Shown here one piece after another: positions 54,167 to 62,785 of a stretch of 64,000 nt of DNA (positions within the stretch are counted from its first letter, which is position 1; each line of letters opens with the position of its first letter). This stretch comes from JAGHBT01 sp035311885 (lineage in GTDB: Bacteria; Krumholzibacteriota; Krumholzibacteriia; Krumholzibacteriales; WJIX01), in assembly GCA_964554125.1 (NCBI GenBank), contig CAZKNG010000001.1:1-64000 (forward strand), in the 5' to 3' direction. Under the pieces are notes generated by a model. The model made no database searches and had not been told where the DNA came from. It saw only the letters and a program-made list of their open reading frames with translations. Both the position numbers and the translations under genes were made by a program.

Positions 54167-55755
54167 TTATCGCTACCCCCGTCACTGTCATCATCCCCTC
54201 CAGTAAGATTAGATTTATCTTTAACATATTTGAACATCTCGCTGAGAGAATCGTTGGATTTAAACATTTTCATCACTTTCTGAAAATCTTCATCTTCCGG
54301 AAGTGCCGCTATATAAGCTCCCTCAGTTCCCATTACTTTTCTAAATACCTCCCGCTTTATGCCGGTCTTTACAAACTCTATATTCTCTTCGGTCCAATCC
54401 TCACCTGAAACTTCTATATCCTTTGTTTTTATGAATTCCTTGAAATCGGATATAACACCCTCATCAACAACAAAATCATTATTTACATCGTTGTAAGCCG
54501 TATAGTGTACCGCGAAGGAAAAGAACACCCCTCTGATAAGGAGTTCACGCTGCAGATCAGTAACGTCCGGCAATTCAAACTTCCAGTCGGGAGTTATACC
54601 TCCACCGCCGTAAACAACTCTCTCAGCGTTTGTAAAATATTCCTCCCTTACCTCTCCCTCTGCTATATCTCCAACTACCTCTCCATCCCTGTTCCTCTTT
54701 TTATGTATACACCTTCCGCTGGGTGTAAAATAGTGCTGCGTCGTAAGTTTAAGAGCCGTGGAATCACCTATCGGGAAAACGCTCTGCACCGAGCCCTTCC
54801 CAAAGGTCGTCTGTCCGACGACAACAGCTCTATCCCAATCCTGAAGAGCTCCGGCAACAATTTCCGAGGCAGAGGCACTTGAGCCGTTTACCATAACCAC
54901 TACGGGATAAGAACCATGCAGATTCCTTCTATGTGCTCTGTATTCCATGTTGTTTTCTTCAAGCCTGCTCTTTGTCGAAACTATCATCCTATCTTTCTCG
55001 AGGAAGAGATCAGCAACCGAGTAAGCCGATTTCAACAGCCCGCCGGGGTTCGAGCGAAGATCCAGAATGACACCTTTAATATTCCGATCTTCAAAATCAC
55101 TCAGTATGTCACTTAGAGTGCCGGCGGTTTTCCGCGCGAATCTTGATATTCTTATATATCCAACACTATCAACAATAGTCGAATAATTAATACTCGGAAC
55201 CTTTATTATCTCCCTGGTTATTGTAAACTGAAGGGAATCGGGCAGGCCTTCCCGCGCGACAGTAATACCTACCTTTGTGCCCGGATCGCCGCGCAACCTG
55301 GATACGGCATCGTTGGAAGACCATCCCCTCGTAGATTCACCTTCAATTTGAACGATCCTGTCACCTCCCTGAATACCCAGACGGAAAGCGGGCGTACCTT
55401 CTATGGGAGATATAACAGTCGGGAACTTATCCCTGACCGAGATTGTTATTCCCAATCCGCCGAACTTGCCTTTCGTGTGTATCATCAGGTTCTGATATGC
55501 AATTTCATCGAGGTATACAGAATGCGGATCAAGCTCATCGAGCATACCGCCTATTGCGGCATCAATAAGCTCACCGAAATCTTTCTCTTCAATGTAATAA
55601 TCCTGTATTTTTACAAGGACTTCCTGAAAACGTTCAAGGTCCTTGAAAGCTTCATCCTTTTCCTTCTGAGTCCATTCACCGCCCCAGACTATCAGCGCTC
55701 CTGCAATAACTAAGATAAGTATAGAAACTGCGGATGTTGCTTTTTTCCAGTTCAA
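54163..55755 (-). CDS. C-terminal processing protease, S41A family (CtpA-like)
   Basis: A 530-residue serine protease. N-terminal membrane segment (about 8-25), a PDZ domain at about 95-180 (GGLGITIS, GGDRIVQIEG), then the S41 core: LDLRSNPGGLL, the catalytic-serine motif GSSASASE at 291-298, and K320 in TFGKGSVQ, giving the Ser-Lys dyad. C-terminal tail extends about 190 residues past the core, ending in an acidic Asp/Gly/Ser-rich stretch. Such proteases trim or degrade periplasmic proteins. TTG start at 55755 with GGAGG 6 nt upstream. Confidence 0.93.
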   Translation of the reverse strand: MNWKKATSAVSILILVIAGALIVWGGEWTQKEKDEAFKDLERFQEVLVKIQDYYIEEKDFGELIDAAIGGMLDELDPHSVYLDEIAYQNLMIHTKGKFGGLGITISVRDKFPTVISPIEGTPAFRLGIQGGDRIVQIEGESTRGWSSNDAVSRLRGDPGTKVGITVAREGLPDSLQFTITREIIKVPSINYSTIVDSVGYIRISRFARKTAGTLSDILSDFEDRNIKGVILDLRSNPGGLLKSAYSVADLFLEKDRMIVSTKSRLEENNMEYRAHRRNLHGSYPVVVMVNGSSASASEIVAGALQDWDRAVVVGQTTFGKGSVQSVFPIGDSTALKLTTQHYFTPSGRCIHKKRNRDGEVVGDIAEGEVREEYFTNAERVVYGGGGITPDWKFELPDVTDLQRELLIRGVFFSFAVHYTAYNDVNNDFVVDEGVISDFKEFIKTKDIEVSGEDWTEENIEFVKTGIKREVFRKVMGTEGAYIAALPEDEDFQKVMKMFKSNDSLSEMFKYVKDKSNLTGGDDDSDGGSDK

Positions 55756-55938
55756 AATAAACCTCCAGAGTTCAATAAGTGTAAATCGACCTGAAACTCA
55801 GGAAATATTAAATAAAATAAGATATCAGATTCACACTTTTTTATAGGTTAATCAAAATATAATCATTTACATCTTGAAATATAGCAATATATAAACCGTG
55901 AAATCAAATTATGTAAATAAATCAGTAATCAGGGCTTA

Positions 55939-56586
55939 TTAAATATTCACGGGGAAACGGTCATTTATAACCTCTGATATTTCAAAAAGAACAGAATCGA
56001 TATCTCTGGAAGCATCAATTACTCTTACGCGCTGCCTTTCTCCTTCCGCAATCCTCAGATATCCCTCTCTGACCCTTTTATGAAACTCAATATCTTCAAG
56101 CTCGAGGCGGTCCCTGTGGCGGGTTCCTGTTTTTTCCCTCCGCTCAGGTCCCCTCATAAAACCTTCCTCCACTGAAAGATCCAGAAGAAATGTCAGGTCA
56201 GGTATTACCTCTCCGACCGTAAACAGGTTGAGCTGATTTATAAATTCTTCCCCAATTCCGCGTGCCCAACCCTGATATGCCGTTGTTGCGTCAAAATACC
56301 GGTCACATAAAACGATTTTTCCTTCAGCGAGAGCCGGCTTTAAAACTTCATCTACAAGCTGAGCTCTGCTTGCCAGATAAAGCATCAATTCAGTTCTCTC
56401 GGACATATCGGTTTCCCTGGGGTCCAGGAGAATTTTCCTTATCTCCTCGGACAGATCGGTACCGCCCGGCTCACGGGTAAGGAGTAAATTATATCCCGCT
56501 TTTTTAAATCGGCCGGCTACCAATGAAGCCACAGTTGATTTGCCCGAGCCTTCAATACCTTCAAATGTAATAAAGAAAGATTTCAA
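55939..56586 (-). CDS. tmk: Thymidylate kinase
   Basis: A 215-residue P-loop kinase that phosphorylates dTMP. GIEGSGKST at 10-18, TREPGGTDLSEEIR (the Arg/Glu dTMP-binding pair), and DRYFDATTAYQGWARG are family hallmarks. The TTG start at 56586 has only a weak ribosome site; the gene starts 10 nt after the MATE transporter stop. Confidence 0.95.
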   Translation of the reverse strand: MKSFFITFEGIEGSGKSTVASLVAGRFKKAGYNLLLTREPGGTDLSEEIRKILLDPRETDMSERTELMLYLASRAQLVDEVLKPALAEGKIVLCDRYFDATTAYQGWARGIGEEFINQLNLFTVGEVIPDLTFLLDLSVEEGFMRGPERREKTGTRHRDRLELEDIEFHKRVREGYLRIAEGERQRVRVIDASRDIDSVLFEISEVINDRFPVNI

Positions 56587-56596
56587 TTACGATCAC

Positions 56597-57973
56597 TTAC
56601 TTTCCGTTTTGTAAATCCGCTATCCTTTTGTGAAAACGTCTTTTCGCCATGAAAACCTTAAAGGTTTCATCTGCAAAAGCCGCTAACCACAACCCCATTA
56701 GTGACAGAGAGAAAACAAATGCCAGCGTGTACCCCAGTATAACTTCAAAGAATAAAACACCAATGAAAGCCAGATACATGGGATATTTATTCTCACCAAC
56801 CCCGCGCAGGCTGAAGGAATAAACAAAGGAGAGAACTTTCGGCAATTGCACAACAGCCGCAATCTTAAACACACTCGAACACAAATTGATAACCTTCTCA
56901 TCTCTTGTGAATATCATGGCAAGGTCACGGGAACGGAAGAATATTACAGCTGAAATAATTAGAACGACAGACGCGGCAAACCAGAAAAATGTTCTGCTTG
57001 TATCCCTCGCGCTTTCATGCTTGTCTGCCCCGTAAAGCTGACCTACGAGTGTAAGGGTTCCAATTCCAAAGGCCTGGTAAAGGATCGAAAACAGCCTCTG
57101 GTATGTAATAATCACGATCTGGGCGGCGGCGGCAACAGTTCCCAGCCTGTTACTGAACCCTATAACAATAGTCATCCCTGTCATCCATGCCAATTGTTCA
57201 AGTGTGATTGGAATGCCGGTTTTGATAATCTTTGATATGCTCTTTCCGTTAAAGCTTGTAAAATCACTCCATGTGAAGGTGAGTACACTTTGTCCCCTTA
57301 AGATTACACTGTATGTCAGGATACATCCGACTGTATGCCCGATACCCGCGGCAAGCGCGGCACCCCGGACACCTAATTCAGGAAAAAAGTAATGCCCGAA
57401 AATGAGCATTACCGCCAGTACAAGATGAATTCCGTTTACAAGAAGCCCTGTAATCATCGAAAGATGAGTATCACCCGCACCGCGGACTATACCTATCGCC
57501 ACAAAATTCATAACTATCAATGGAGCGAAAAAGGAAATCAACCTGAAATAATCTATTCCGATAGCAGTTACAGCTTCCGTAGCTCCAAGTATCGTGCTGA
57601 AAATAAATGGTGTGCCGAAATACCAGATTATAGCTATAAGGAAAGAGGGGATAAGAGCGGTTGAGAGAGCCTGTCCGAGGAAATGATTTGCTTCTTTAAT
57701 CTTCTTCTCCCCCAGGAGTTTGTTTACAATAATTGTGGCTCCAAAAACGAATATAAGAAGTATCGTGCAGGTATATAGAATTATCTGAACTACATTCCCG
57801 ACAGCAGTCAGAGCATCTACACCACTCGCGTTCAGTCCGGGGTAAAATCTTTTCATAGAGTCAACGGCGATATGTCCAACTAATGTGGTTTCAATCGTCC
57901 ACATAACTATCTGGGCGCCGAGGTCCACTACGATCGGAACAGATGTTTTCAGGACACTCTTAAGATTCGTCAC
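56597..57973 (-). CDS. MATE-family efflux transporter
   Basis: A 458-residue membrane protein with twelve hydrophobic segments in two related halves, as in MATE exporters: an N-terminal DLGAQIVMWTIETTLVG stretch, VGQLYGADKHESARDT in the second half, and a Pro/Gly-containing TM7 region. Such proteins expel cationic compounds in exchange for Na+ or H+. GTG start at 57973. Substrate unknown. It directly precedes tmk with a 10-nt gap. Confidence 0.9.
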   Translation of the reverse strand: MTNLKSVLKTSVPIVVDLGAQIVMWTIETTLVGHIAVDSMKRFYPGLNASGVDALTAVGNVVQIILYTCTILLIFVFGATIIVNKLLGEKKIKEANHFLGQALSTALIPSFLIAIIWYFGTPFIFSTILGATEAVTAIGIDYFRLISFFAPLIVMNFVAIGIVRGAGDTHLSMITGLLVNGIHLVLAVMLIFGHYFFPELGVRGAALAAGIGHTVGCILTYSVILRGQSVLTFTWSDFTSFNGKSISKIIKTGIPITLEQLAWMTGMTIVIGFSNRLGTVAAAAQIVIITYQRLFSILYQAFGIGTLTLVGQLYGADKHESARDTSRTFFWFAASVVLIISAVIFFRSRDLAMIFTRDEKVINLCSSVFKIAAVVQLPKVLSFVYSFSLRGVGENKYPMYLAFIGVLFFEVILGYTLAFVFSLSLMGLWLAAFADETFKVFMAKRRFHKRIADLQNGK

Positions 57974-58093
57974 TATATATCCAATGCTTATTAACTAACA
58001 ACTTAACTACTGAAATCGATAAAGTTTTACATTTCGGTTATGGAAAAATAAAAACCTAATTCTTCATCTATAAAAAAGAACCGAAAAAAGATG

Positions 58094-58711
58094 CTACAGA
58101 TCTTTACCCATTGTCAATTTTCCCACATGAACAACCCGCTGAATAAATGTAAAGACAGTTAAAAAGGCAAGTACGGCAATAACAGTAACCAGGGCAACCC
58201 CTCCAAAGATCAACCCCGCTATAAGCAAGATAATCCTCTCCGGCCTTTCAAGAAATCCTATTTCACAGCTGACGCCAAGTCCTTCAGCTCTCGCTCTGGC
58301 GTAGCTCGTAAGGAGAGACCCCGACATAGCAATAATAACTAAAATTATATAAAAACTGCTCACCGGAACCTTACCCACATAGTAGAAAACCAATGCGCCA
58401 AAATAAGCGAGTTCCGCTACCCGGTCCCCCGTGGAATCTAAGAAAGCCCCAAAAACAGTAACTTTTTCACCTTGTCTCGCGAGTGAACCATCTATCATAT
58501 CGCATAGCCCGGAAAGCGCGAGCGCCACGCCTCCGGCAAACAGTCTGCCGCCGGCTACCAGAAAAGCTCCGAATAAACTGATTATAATGCCCGCGGAAGT
58601 AATAGTTAATGGTGAAACACCCATTAAGGAAATAAAAGAAACAAGAGGCTTTATAAGTCTTCTAAAAAAATTTTTGATTTCAGTTTTTACAGACAAAATA
58701 AATCCTCTCAC
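58094..58711 (-). CDS. CDP-alcohol phosphatidyltransferase
   Basis: A 205-residue membrane enzyme with the complete motif D-x2-DG-x2-AR-x8-G-x3-D-x3-D, seen as DMIDGSLARQ then GAFLDSTGD. It attaches an alcohol (glycerol-phosphate, inositol, serine or similar) to CDP-diacylglycerol. By size and motif it could be PgsA-like; the exact head group is not decidable. Start is uncertain: GTG 58711 has GGAG close upstream, and an in-frame TTG lies 15 nt further on. It forms a small unit with rsmI upstream. Confidence 0.88.
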   Translation of the reverse strand: MRGFILSVKTEIKNFFRRLIKPLVSFISLMGVSPLTITSAGIIISLFGAFLVAGGRLFAGGVALALSGLCDMIDGSLARQGEKVTVFGAFLDSTGDRVAELAYFGALVFYYVGKVPVSSFYIILVIIAMSGSLLTSYARARAEGLGVSCEIGFLERPERIILLIAGLIFGGVALVTVIAVLAFLTVFTFIQRVVHVGKLTMGKDL

Positions 58712-58768
58712 TTTCTCCTGATGGGGTATTATTAAACTTCAGCCCCGCTTATGTCAAGAGCTTCCATT

Positions 58769-59455
58769 TTATTTATTGTCAGCGCTTCCCTTGATAAGCA
58801 GTGTGATTTCCCCTTTGACCTTTTTAGAAGAAAAATACTCAATCAGTTCACTCACAGGGCCTCGGCGAACATCTTCATATCTCTTTGTCAGTTCTCTTGC
58901 TACAACAACATCTCTATCTCCAAGAACTCTCTTTATAAATTCAAGTGTCTTCAATAAACGGTATGGACTTTCGAAGAAGATAGAGGTTTCCTTTCTCTTG
59001 CCCGCCTTCTCTATAAGCTTTTCCTTTTTCCCTTTTTTCCTGGGCATATATCCGAAGAAAGTAAATCTGTCGGGAGGAAAACCTGAAAGAACAAGCGCGC
59101 TGATAGGAGCGGTAGGACCGGGCACCACAGTAAATTCAATATCGTTCTTAATAAGTTCCCTTATAAGGTAGAATCCCGGATCAGATATCAACGGAGTGCC
59201 GCCGTCTGTAACAAGGGCCATTCTCAGACCTTCTTTAAGCCCTTTTATGACATCCGGTGTAACCCTTTTCTTGTTGTGATCATGATACGCTCTAAGCTTA
59301 TTGTTGATTCTATACCGTGAAAGAAGGATCCCGGTCTTTCTCTTATCTTCTGCCAGTATTAAATCAACATCCCTTAACGTTACTGCCGCCCTTTCCGAAA
59401 AATCACCGAGATTCCCTATGGGAGTGCTTACAAAATAAAATTGGAATATTCTCAT
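58769..59455 (-). CDS. rsmI: 16S rRNA (cytidine-1402-2'-O)-methyltransferase
   Basis: A 228-residue SAM-dependent methylase of the tetrapyrrole-methylase fold. FVSTPIGNLGDFSERAAVTL, AEDKRKTGILLSRY, VTDGGTPLISDPGF, VPGPTAPISALVLSG, and FFESPYRLLKTLE are the RsmI signatures. It methylates C1402 of 16S rRNA, near the decoding site. ATG at 59455. It lies 9 nt downstream of threonine aldolase. Confidence 0.94.
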   Translation of the reverse strand: MRIFQFYFVSTPIGNLGDFSERAAVTLRDVDLILAEDKRKTGILLSRYRINNKLRAYHDHNKKRVTPDVIKGLKEGLRMALVTDGGTPLISDPGFYLIRELIKNDIEFTVVPGPTAPISALVLSGFPPDRFTFFGYMPRKKGKKEKLIEKAGKRKETSIFFESPYRLLKTLEFIKRVLGDRDVVVARELTKRYEDVRRGPVSELIEYFSSKKVKGEITLLIKGSADNK

Positions 59456-59463
59456 TGCATTCT

Positions 59464-60492
59464 TCAGATTCCAGGAAATACCTTCTCAAAATATTCTATA
59501 TCTTCAAAGGAAATATCCAGATGAGTAACCATACGTATTTTCCTGCCCCCGAAAGGTAAACAGAGAATACCGGATTCAGCCAGCTTATTTACAACGGAAT
59601 CTGCATCCATAGAATCATCGGTGATGTCGAAAATTACGATATTAGTCTCTACACGATATACAAGTTTAAATCGCGGATCGGCCTTTATCACCTCTGCCAA
59701 TCTTGAAGCTTTCTCGTGATCTTCGGTCAGTCGTTCTATGTTATGATCGAGAGCGTATAAGCATGCCGCAGCCAGATGACCCGCCTGCCTCCATCCACCC
59801 CCCAATCTCTTACGCCAGTCTCTGGCTTTTTCAATCGTCTCAGCATCGGAGGCAATAACCGATCCCACCGGTGTTCCGAGGCTTTTAGAAAAACATATAT
59901 TCACAGAATCGGCAAGCTTAGCCCAACTGTCAAAAGAAATCCCCGAAGCTGTAACGGCATTCGCCAGGCGAGCCCCATCCATATGAATCCTCAGATTGAA
60001 TTCCTCTGCGAATCTGGAAATATCCTTTAATTCATCGAATGGATAGATTGTCCCTCCGCCTCGATTATGAGTGTTTTCAACACAAACGAGTGAAGTACGG
60101 GGATAATGAAAATTATCGGGCCTGACAGCGGAGGGCAATTCATCGACAGGAAGAAAACCGCCGGAGCCGTCAAAAGGATGAAGCTGTAGTCCTCCAATTA
60201 CCGCCGAACCGGCGGCTTCATAGTTAAATATATGGCTGTTTCTATCCAGAAGAACTTCATCTCCGGGGCTTGTCTGGGAAATAAGCGCAAGCAGGTTAGC
60301 CATAGTACCGCTGACCACAAACAGCGACTTTTCCTTGCCGAGAAGCTTCGCAATCCTGTCTTCAAAAAACTCTACAGTAGGATCATCCCCCAGCACATCA
60401 TCTCCAACCTCAGCTTCACACATCGCCTCTTTCATTCCGGGAGAGCATCTTGTAACTGTATCACTTCTTAAATCTATTACTCTTTTATTCAA
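59464..60492 (-). CDS. ltaE: Low-specificity L-threonine aldolase
   Basis: A 342-residue PLP enzyme splitting threonine or allo-threonine to glycine and acetaldehyde. LRSDTVTRCSPGMKEAM and VGDDVLGDDPTVEFFE at the N-terminus, ENTHNRGGGTIYP, RIHMDGARLANA, and the PLP lysine in FSKSLGTPVGSV are all conserved. TTG start at 60492. About 180 nt separate it from HU, where an inverted repeat lies. Confidence 0.93.
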   Translation of the reverse strand: MNKRVIDLRSDTVTRCSPGMKEAMCEAEVGDDVLGDDPTVEFFEDRIAKLLGKEKSLFVVSGTMANLLALISQTSPGDEVLLDRNSHIFNYEAAGSAVIGGLQLHPFDGSGGFLPVDELPSAVRPDNFHYPRTSLVCVENTHNRGGGTIYPFDELKDISRFAEEFNLRIHMDGARLANAVTASGISFDSWAKLADSVNICFSKSLGTPVGSVIASDAETIEKARDWRKRLGGGWRQAGHLAAACLYALDHNIERLTEDHEKASRLAEVIKADPRFKLVYRVETNIVIFDITDDSMDADSVVNKLAESGILCLPFGGRKIRMVTHLDISFEDIEYFEKVFPGI

Positions 60493-60565
60493 TCAATCAC
60501 CACTTGGTCAATTCCACAAAAGACGATAATAATAAATCTCAGCGACAGATAGTTTAACTGATTAA

Positions 60566-60591
60566 TATATTCAGTTGCGGTACTGAATATA
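60566..60591. repeat. Perfect 10-bp inverted repeat between HU and threonine aldolase genes
   Basis: TATATTCAGT and ACTGAATATA flank a TGCGGT loop. There is no T-run on the minus strand. It could be an RNA hairpin after HU or an operator before ltaE. Confidence 0.4.
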
Positions 60592-60674
60592 ATACAGTAA
60601 TGATCCTGCTTCTCCATTACATGCGGAGAAAGGGAAATATTATACTCGCCTTAAAAAAGCAATCAAAGTGTCAA

Positions 60675-60953
60675 TTAAGTTTGTGCAACGAGCTCTTTTA
60701 ATTCACGGGAAACCTTGAATACGGGCACAAGCCTTTCGGGTACCGGAACAGGCTCGCCGGTTCTCGGATTTCTGGCCATCCTCGCTTTACGCCGTTTCAC
60801 CTTGAACGTTCCGAATCCCCTGATTTCAAAATGTTCGCCGTTTGCCAATCCATCTGAAATACAACTAAGGAACCCTTCAACCGATTCAGCTACTTCTTTT
60901 TTTGTCAAACCGGTCTTATTGGCTATGTCCTCAACTATGTCAGCCTTTGTCAT
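60675..60953 (-). CDS. hup: HU/IHF-family DNA-binding protein
   Basis: A 92-residue histone-like protein. TKADIVEDIANKTGLTKKE start, the GFGTFKVKRRKARMARNPRTGE-type DNA-binding arm with its conserved proline, and a standard C-terminal helix identify HU or IHF; the RNPRTGEPVPV arm is common to both, and HU is likelier. It bends and compacts chromosomal DNA as a dimer. ATG start after AAAGGAGGGG. Upstream lie overlapping short palindromes around the probable promoter. Confidence 0.95.
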   Translation of the reverse strand: MTKADIVEDIANKTGLTKKEVAESVEGFLSCISDGLANGEHFEIRGFGTFKVKRRKARMARNPRTGEPVPVPERLVPVFKVSRELKELVAQT

Positions 60954-60979
60954 CTACCCCTCCTTTATTAAGGTATAAG

Positions 60980-61005
60980 AACAAGTTCTAGGAACTGATT
61001 TAAAC
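60980..61005. promoter_or_regulatory. Overlapping palindromes upstream of HU
   Basis: On the plus strand AGAACAAGTTCTAGGAACT contains AGAAC-AA-GTTCT and AGTTC-TAG-GAACT, two overlapping dyads. They lie about 25-50 nt before the HU start, downstream of a weak TTGTAA/TAAATC-like promoter on the minus strand. They could be an operator; no factor can be named. Confidence 0.35.
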
Positions 61006-61079
61006 ACTAAGTCCTAATATTACAATTTCTTAAAGCAAAAAGCGGACAGGTGTCAAGTAATTTTATCAGTTTATTTTAT

Positions 61080-61389
61080 AACCTGCCGGCAAACAGGTCT
61101 AAAATATGTTCCTCGCTGTTGCAATTTCGACATCCATATATTGCGATTTCGAAAAAAATATATTCTTTCTTAAGCGGTGTTAAAATAATTAGAAGGAATA
61201 ATAGGAAACTCTGAGAAACATTTCATTAGAAGCCGGTTCTTTAAAAACCCTTGTGTGGCGGGAGATTACAGAGTTTGATGACAATTTGAATATAAATCTG
61301 GTATGCAGTTTGCTCATACAAATAGCCGCTGCGAGGTGGTCGCCGCCTTCACGAACCCGACCCTGCATCGAATCATCTCGCGGCTCTAT
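61080..61389. other. Unexplained structured spacer between HU and queE (possible ncRNA)
   Basis: No gene fits this stretch. On the plus strand AAACTCTG near 61205 pairs with CAGAGTTT near 61270. Near 61320-61392, AAATAG-CCGC and GCGG-CT-CTATTT pair around an inner GC-rich region containing the tight hairpin GGTGG-TCG-CCGCC and GCGAG/CTCGC. This second element starts a few nucleotides past the queE stop and is clearly more GC-rich than its surroundings. It has no T-run. I found no match to tRNA, tmRNA, SRP RNA, RNase P or a convincing 6S RNA. Confidence 0.4.
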
Positions 61390-62154
61390 TTATAAAATTC
61401 CCAGCAGCCTGTGACACTGGGGAATAAGTTTAACATTATCGAGGTACTTAGACGCGTCATCATAAAACTTGATCATCAAGTCAGGATCAACGTCCAGTCT
61501 CATATCACTCCCCCCGTTATCGGTCAATAGAGTCGCGGGCTGGATTATAAACGGAATAGATCTGTCAAATCGTGAAACTAATAACACACTCTCTTTGAAT
61601 TCATTCAAGTCCACAGAAGAGGAAACAACTACTTTACAGAAAAATTTCTTTGCTGAAATCTCCCTGAGAACCTCACTGTATATCGGGAAGAAGTCTCCTC
61701 CACCGCAAAGAGAGGGAAGCTTGATATCAAGAGCGATAATATCGATAAACCTTTTAACCGTCCTGATTGAAGAAAGTTCAAGCCCGTTGGTTTCAAGATA
61801 TACAGGCAGGGATCCTGTCCTGAAAATCTCCAGAAATTCTGTCAGAAACGCGGGCTGCTCAAGCGGTTCTCCGCCTGTAATACTAAGGGAATGTACGTTT
61901 GCGGAGTCTGCGAGCAGTCTGCTTACAAGGGAAAACGCGGTTTCGGGAAGAATGGGATTGGAAAGTCTGCTCGTCCCTCCGGCTTCATAAAAACAGCATG
62001 CACTGTTTTCCTCCAGGTCATTCTGAGTATCACAATATGCGCAATGCCTGGAGCAGCCAGCCATTCTCATGAAAACCTGCATAACTCCCACATACTCACC
62101 TTCACCCTGAATAGAACGAAAGATCTCTGAAATATATCCTGTGATTTTTTCCAT
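61390..62154 (-). CDS. queE: 7-carboxy-7-deazaguanine synthase
   Basis: A 254-residue radical-SAM enzyme. EIFRSIQGEGEYVG at the N-terminus and the cluster motif C34-x3-C38-x2-C41 (CSRHCAYCDT) are diagnostic for QueE, as is SITGGEPLEQ. It converts 6-carboxytetrahydropterin to 7-carboxy-7-deazaguanine, on the way to preQ0 and queuosine. Last gene of queD-queC-DUF366-queE, 49 nt after the DUF366 gene. Confidence 0.95.
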   Translation of the reverse strand: MEKITGYISEIFRSIQGEGEYVGVMQVFMRMAGCSRHCAYCDTQNDLEENSACCFYEAGGTSRLSNPILPETAFSLVSRLLADSANVHSLSITGGEPLEQPAFLTEFLEIFRTGSLPVYLETNGLELSSIRTVKRFIDIIALDIKLPSLCGGGDFFPIYSEVLREISAKKFFCKVVVSSSVDLNEFKESVLLVSRFDRSIPFIIQPATLLTDNGGSDMRLDVDPDLMIKFYDDASKYLDNVKLIPQCHRLLGIL

Positions 62155-62203
62155 TGTACTAAATTATAACATAGGGGTTTTGGTTATACTTAAAATTCTC
62201 CGC

Positions 62204-62785
62204 CTAATATCTTCCTCTTACTTTTCTGAGGGCCATCTCAACTGAATTGCATTCCAGGCGGTACCTTTCAAGGGTTTCTTCAGCCATCCATTTCACTTCA
62301 ACGCCGAACTCTTCAAGTCCCGCGGCTGGTACAGGGGCTCCTTCAGGATCGATGTTAATTCCAAAATGAAAAACAGCAGAAACAGGGGTAAGTGTTGAAA
62401 TCGCCACTGTCAATTTTCTATCTTCAATGAAGAGATCATCTCCAGACCTGTCTATTTCGATATCACTGACACACTTTTGAAAAAGATCTTTCACTACCGA
62501 TGCGAATACTCTCAACCTGAAATTAGCTTCACGAAGAGGACAGCTGAAATGTTCCCCGATAAAGTGAAGCATATTCTTTGACTCAATAGTGCATCCCGCT
62601 TCCGCGTCTTCAAGATCAACAAGACTTTCGCCTCTCACACTGCATGAACCGGCAAAAGCAACAACTCCGTCGTTTTTTATACCTGAAAGTTCTCTGACAA
62701 AATGTCCCCTGAGTTCATTGCCTGAATAATCAACCTGTTTATCTAACCATTTCGTTTGAAGAACTGAATATTCATTATTATTCAC
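62204..62785 (-). CDS. DUF366-like protein inside the queuosine operon
   Basis: A 193-residue protein. Conserved-looking parts are NELRGHFVRE, AFAGSCSV, LVDLEDAEAG, NMLHFIGEHF, DRSGDDLFIEDRKLTVAISTLTPVSAVFHFGINID, and a C-terminal ECNSVEMALRKVRGRY. I recall this pattern from DUF366 proteins, best known in archaea, whose function I do not know to be established. It shares one nucleotide with the queC stop (GTG start inside TAGTG), has a GAGGAGG ribosome site, and lies between two preQ0 enzymes. That argues for a role in 7-deazaguanine metabolism. The family name rests on memory, not a search. Confidence 0.68.
   Translation of the reverse strand: MNNNEYSVLQTKWLDKQVDYSGNELRGHFVRELSGIKNDGVVAFAGSCSVRGESLVDLEDAEAGCTIESKNMLHFIGEHFSCPLREANFRLRVFASVVKDLFQKCVSDIEIDRSGDDLFIEDRKLTVAISTLTPVSAVFHFGINIDPEGAPVPAAGLEEFGVEVKWMAEETLERYRLECNSVEMALRKVRGRY

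Noticed and set aside
61310..61394. tRNA, tmRNA or 6S RNA
   Set aside because: No cloverleaf, no CCA end, no GGTTCGA-type T-arm in the right frame, no tmRNA tag frame; the overall fold does not match 6S RNA convincingly.
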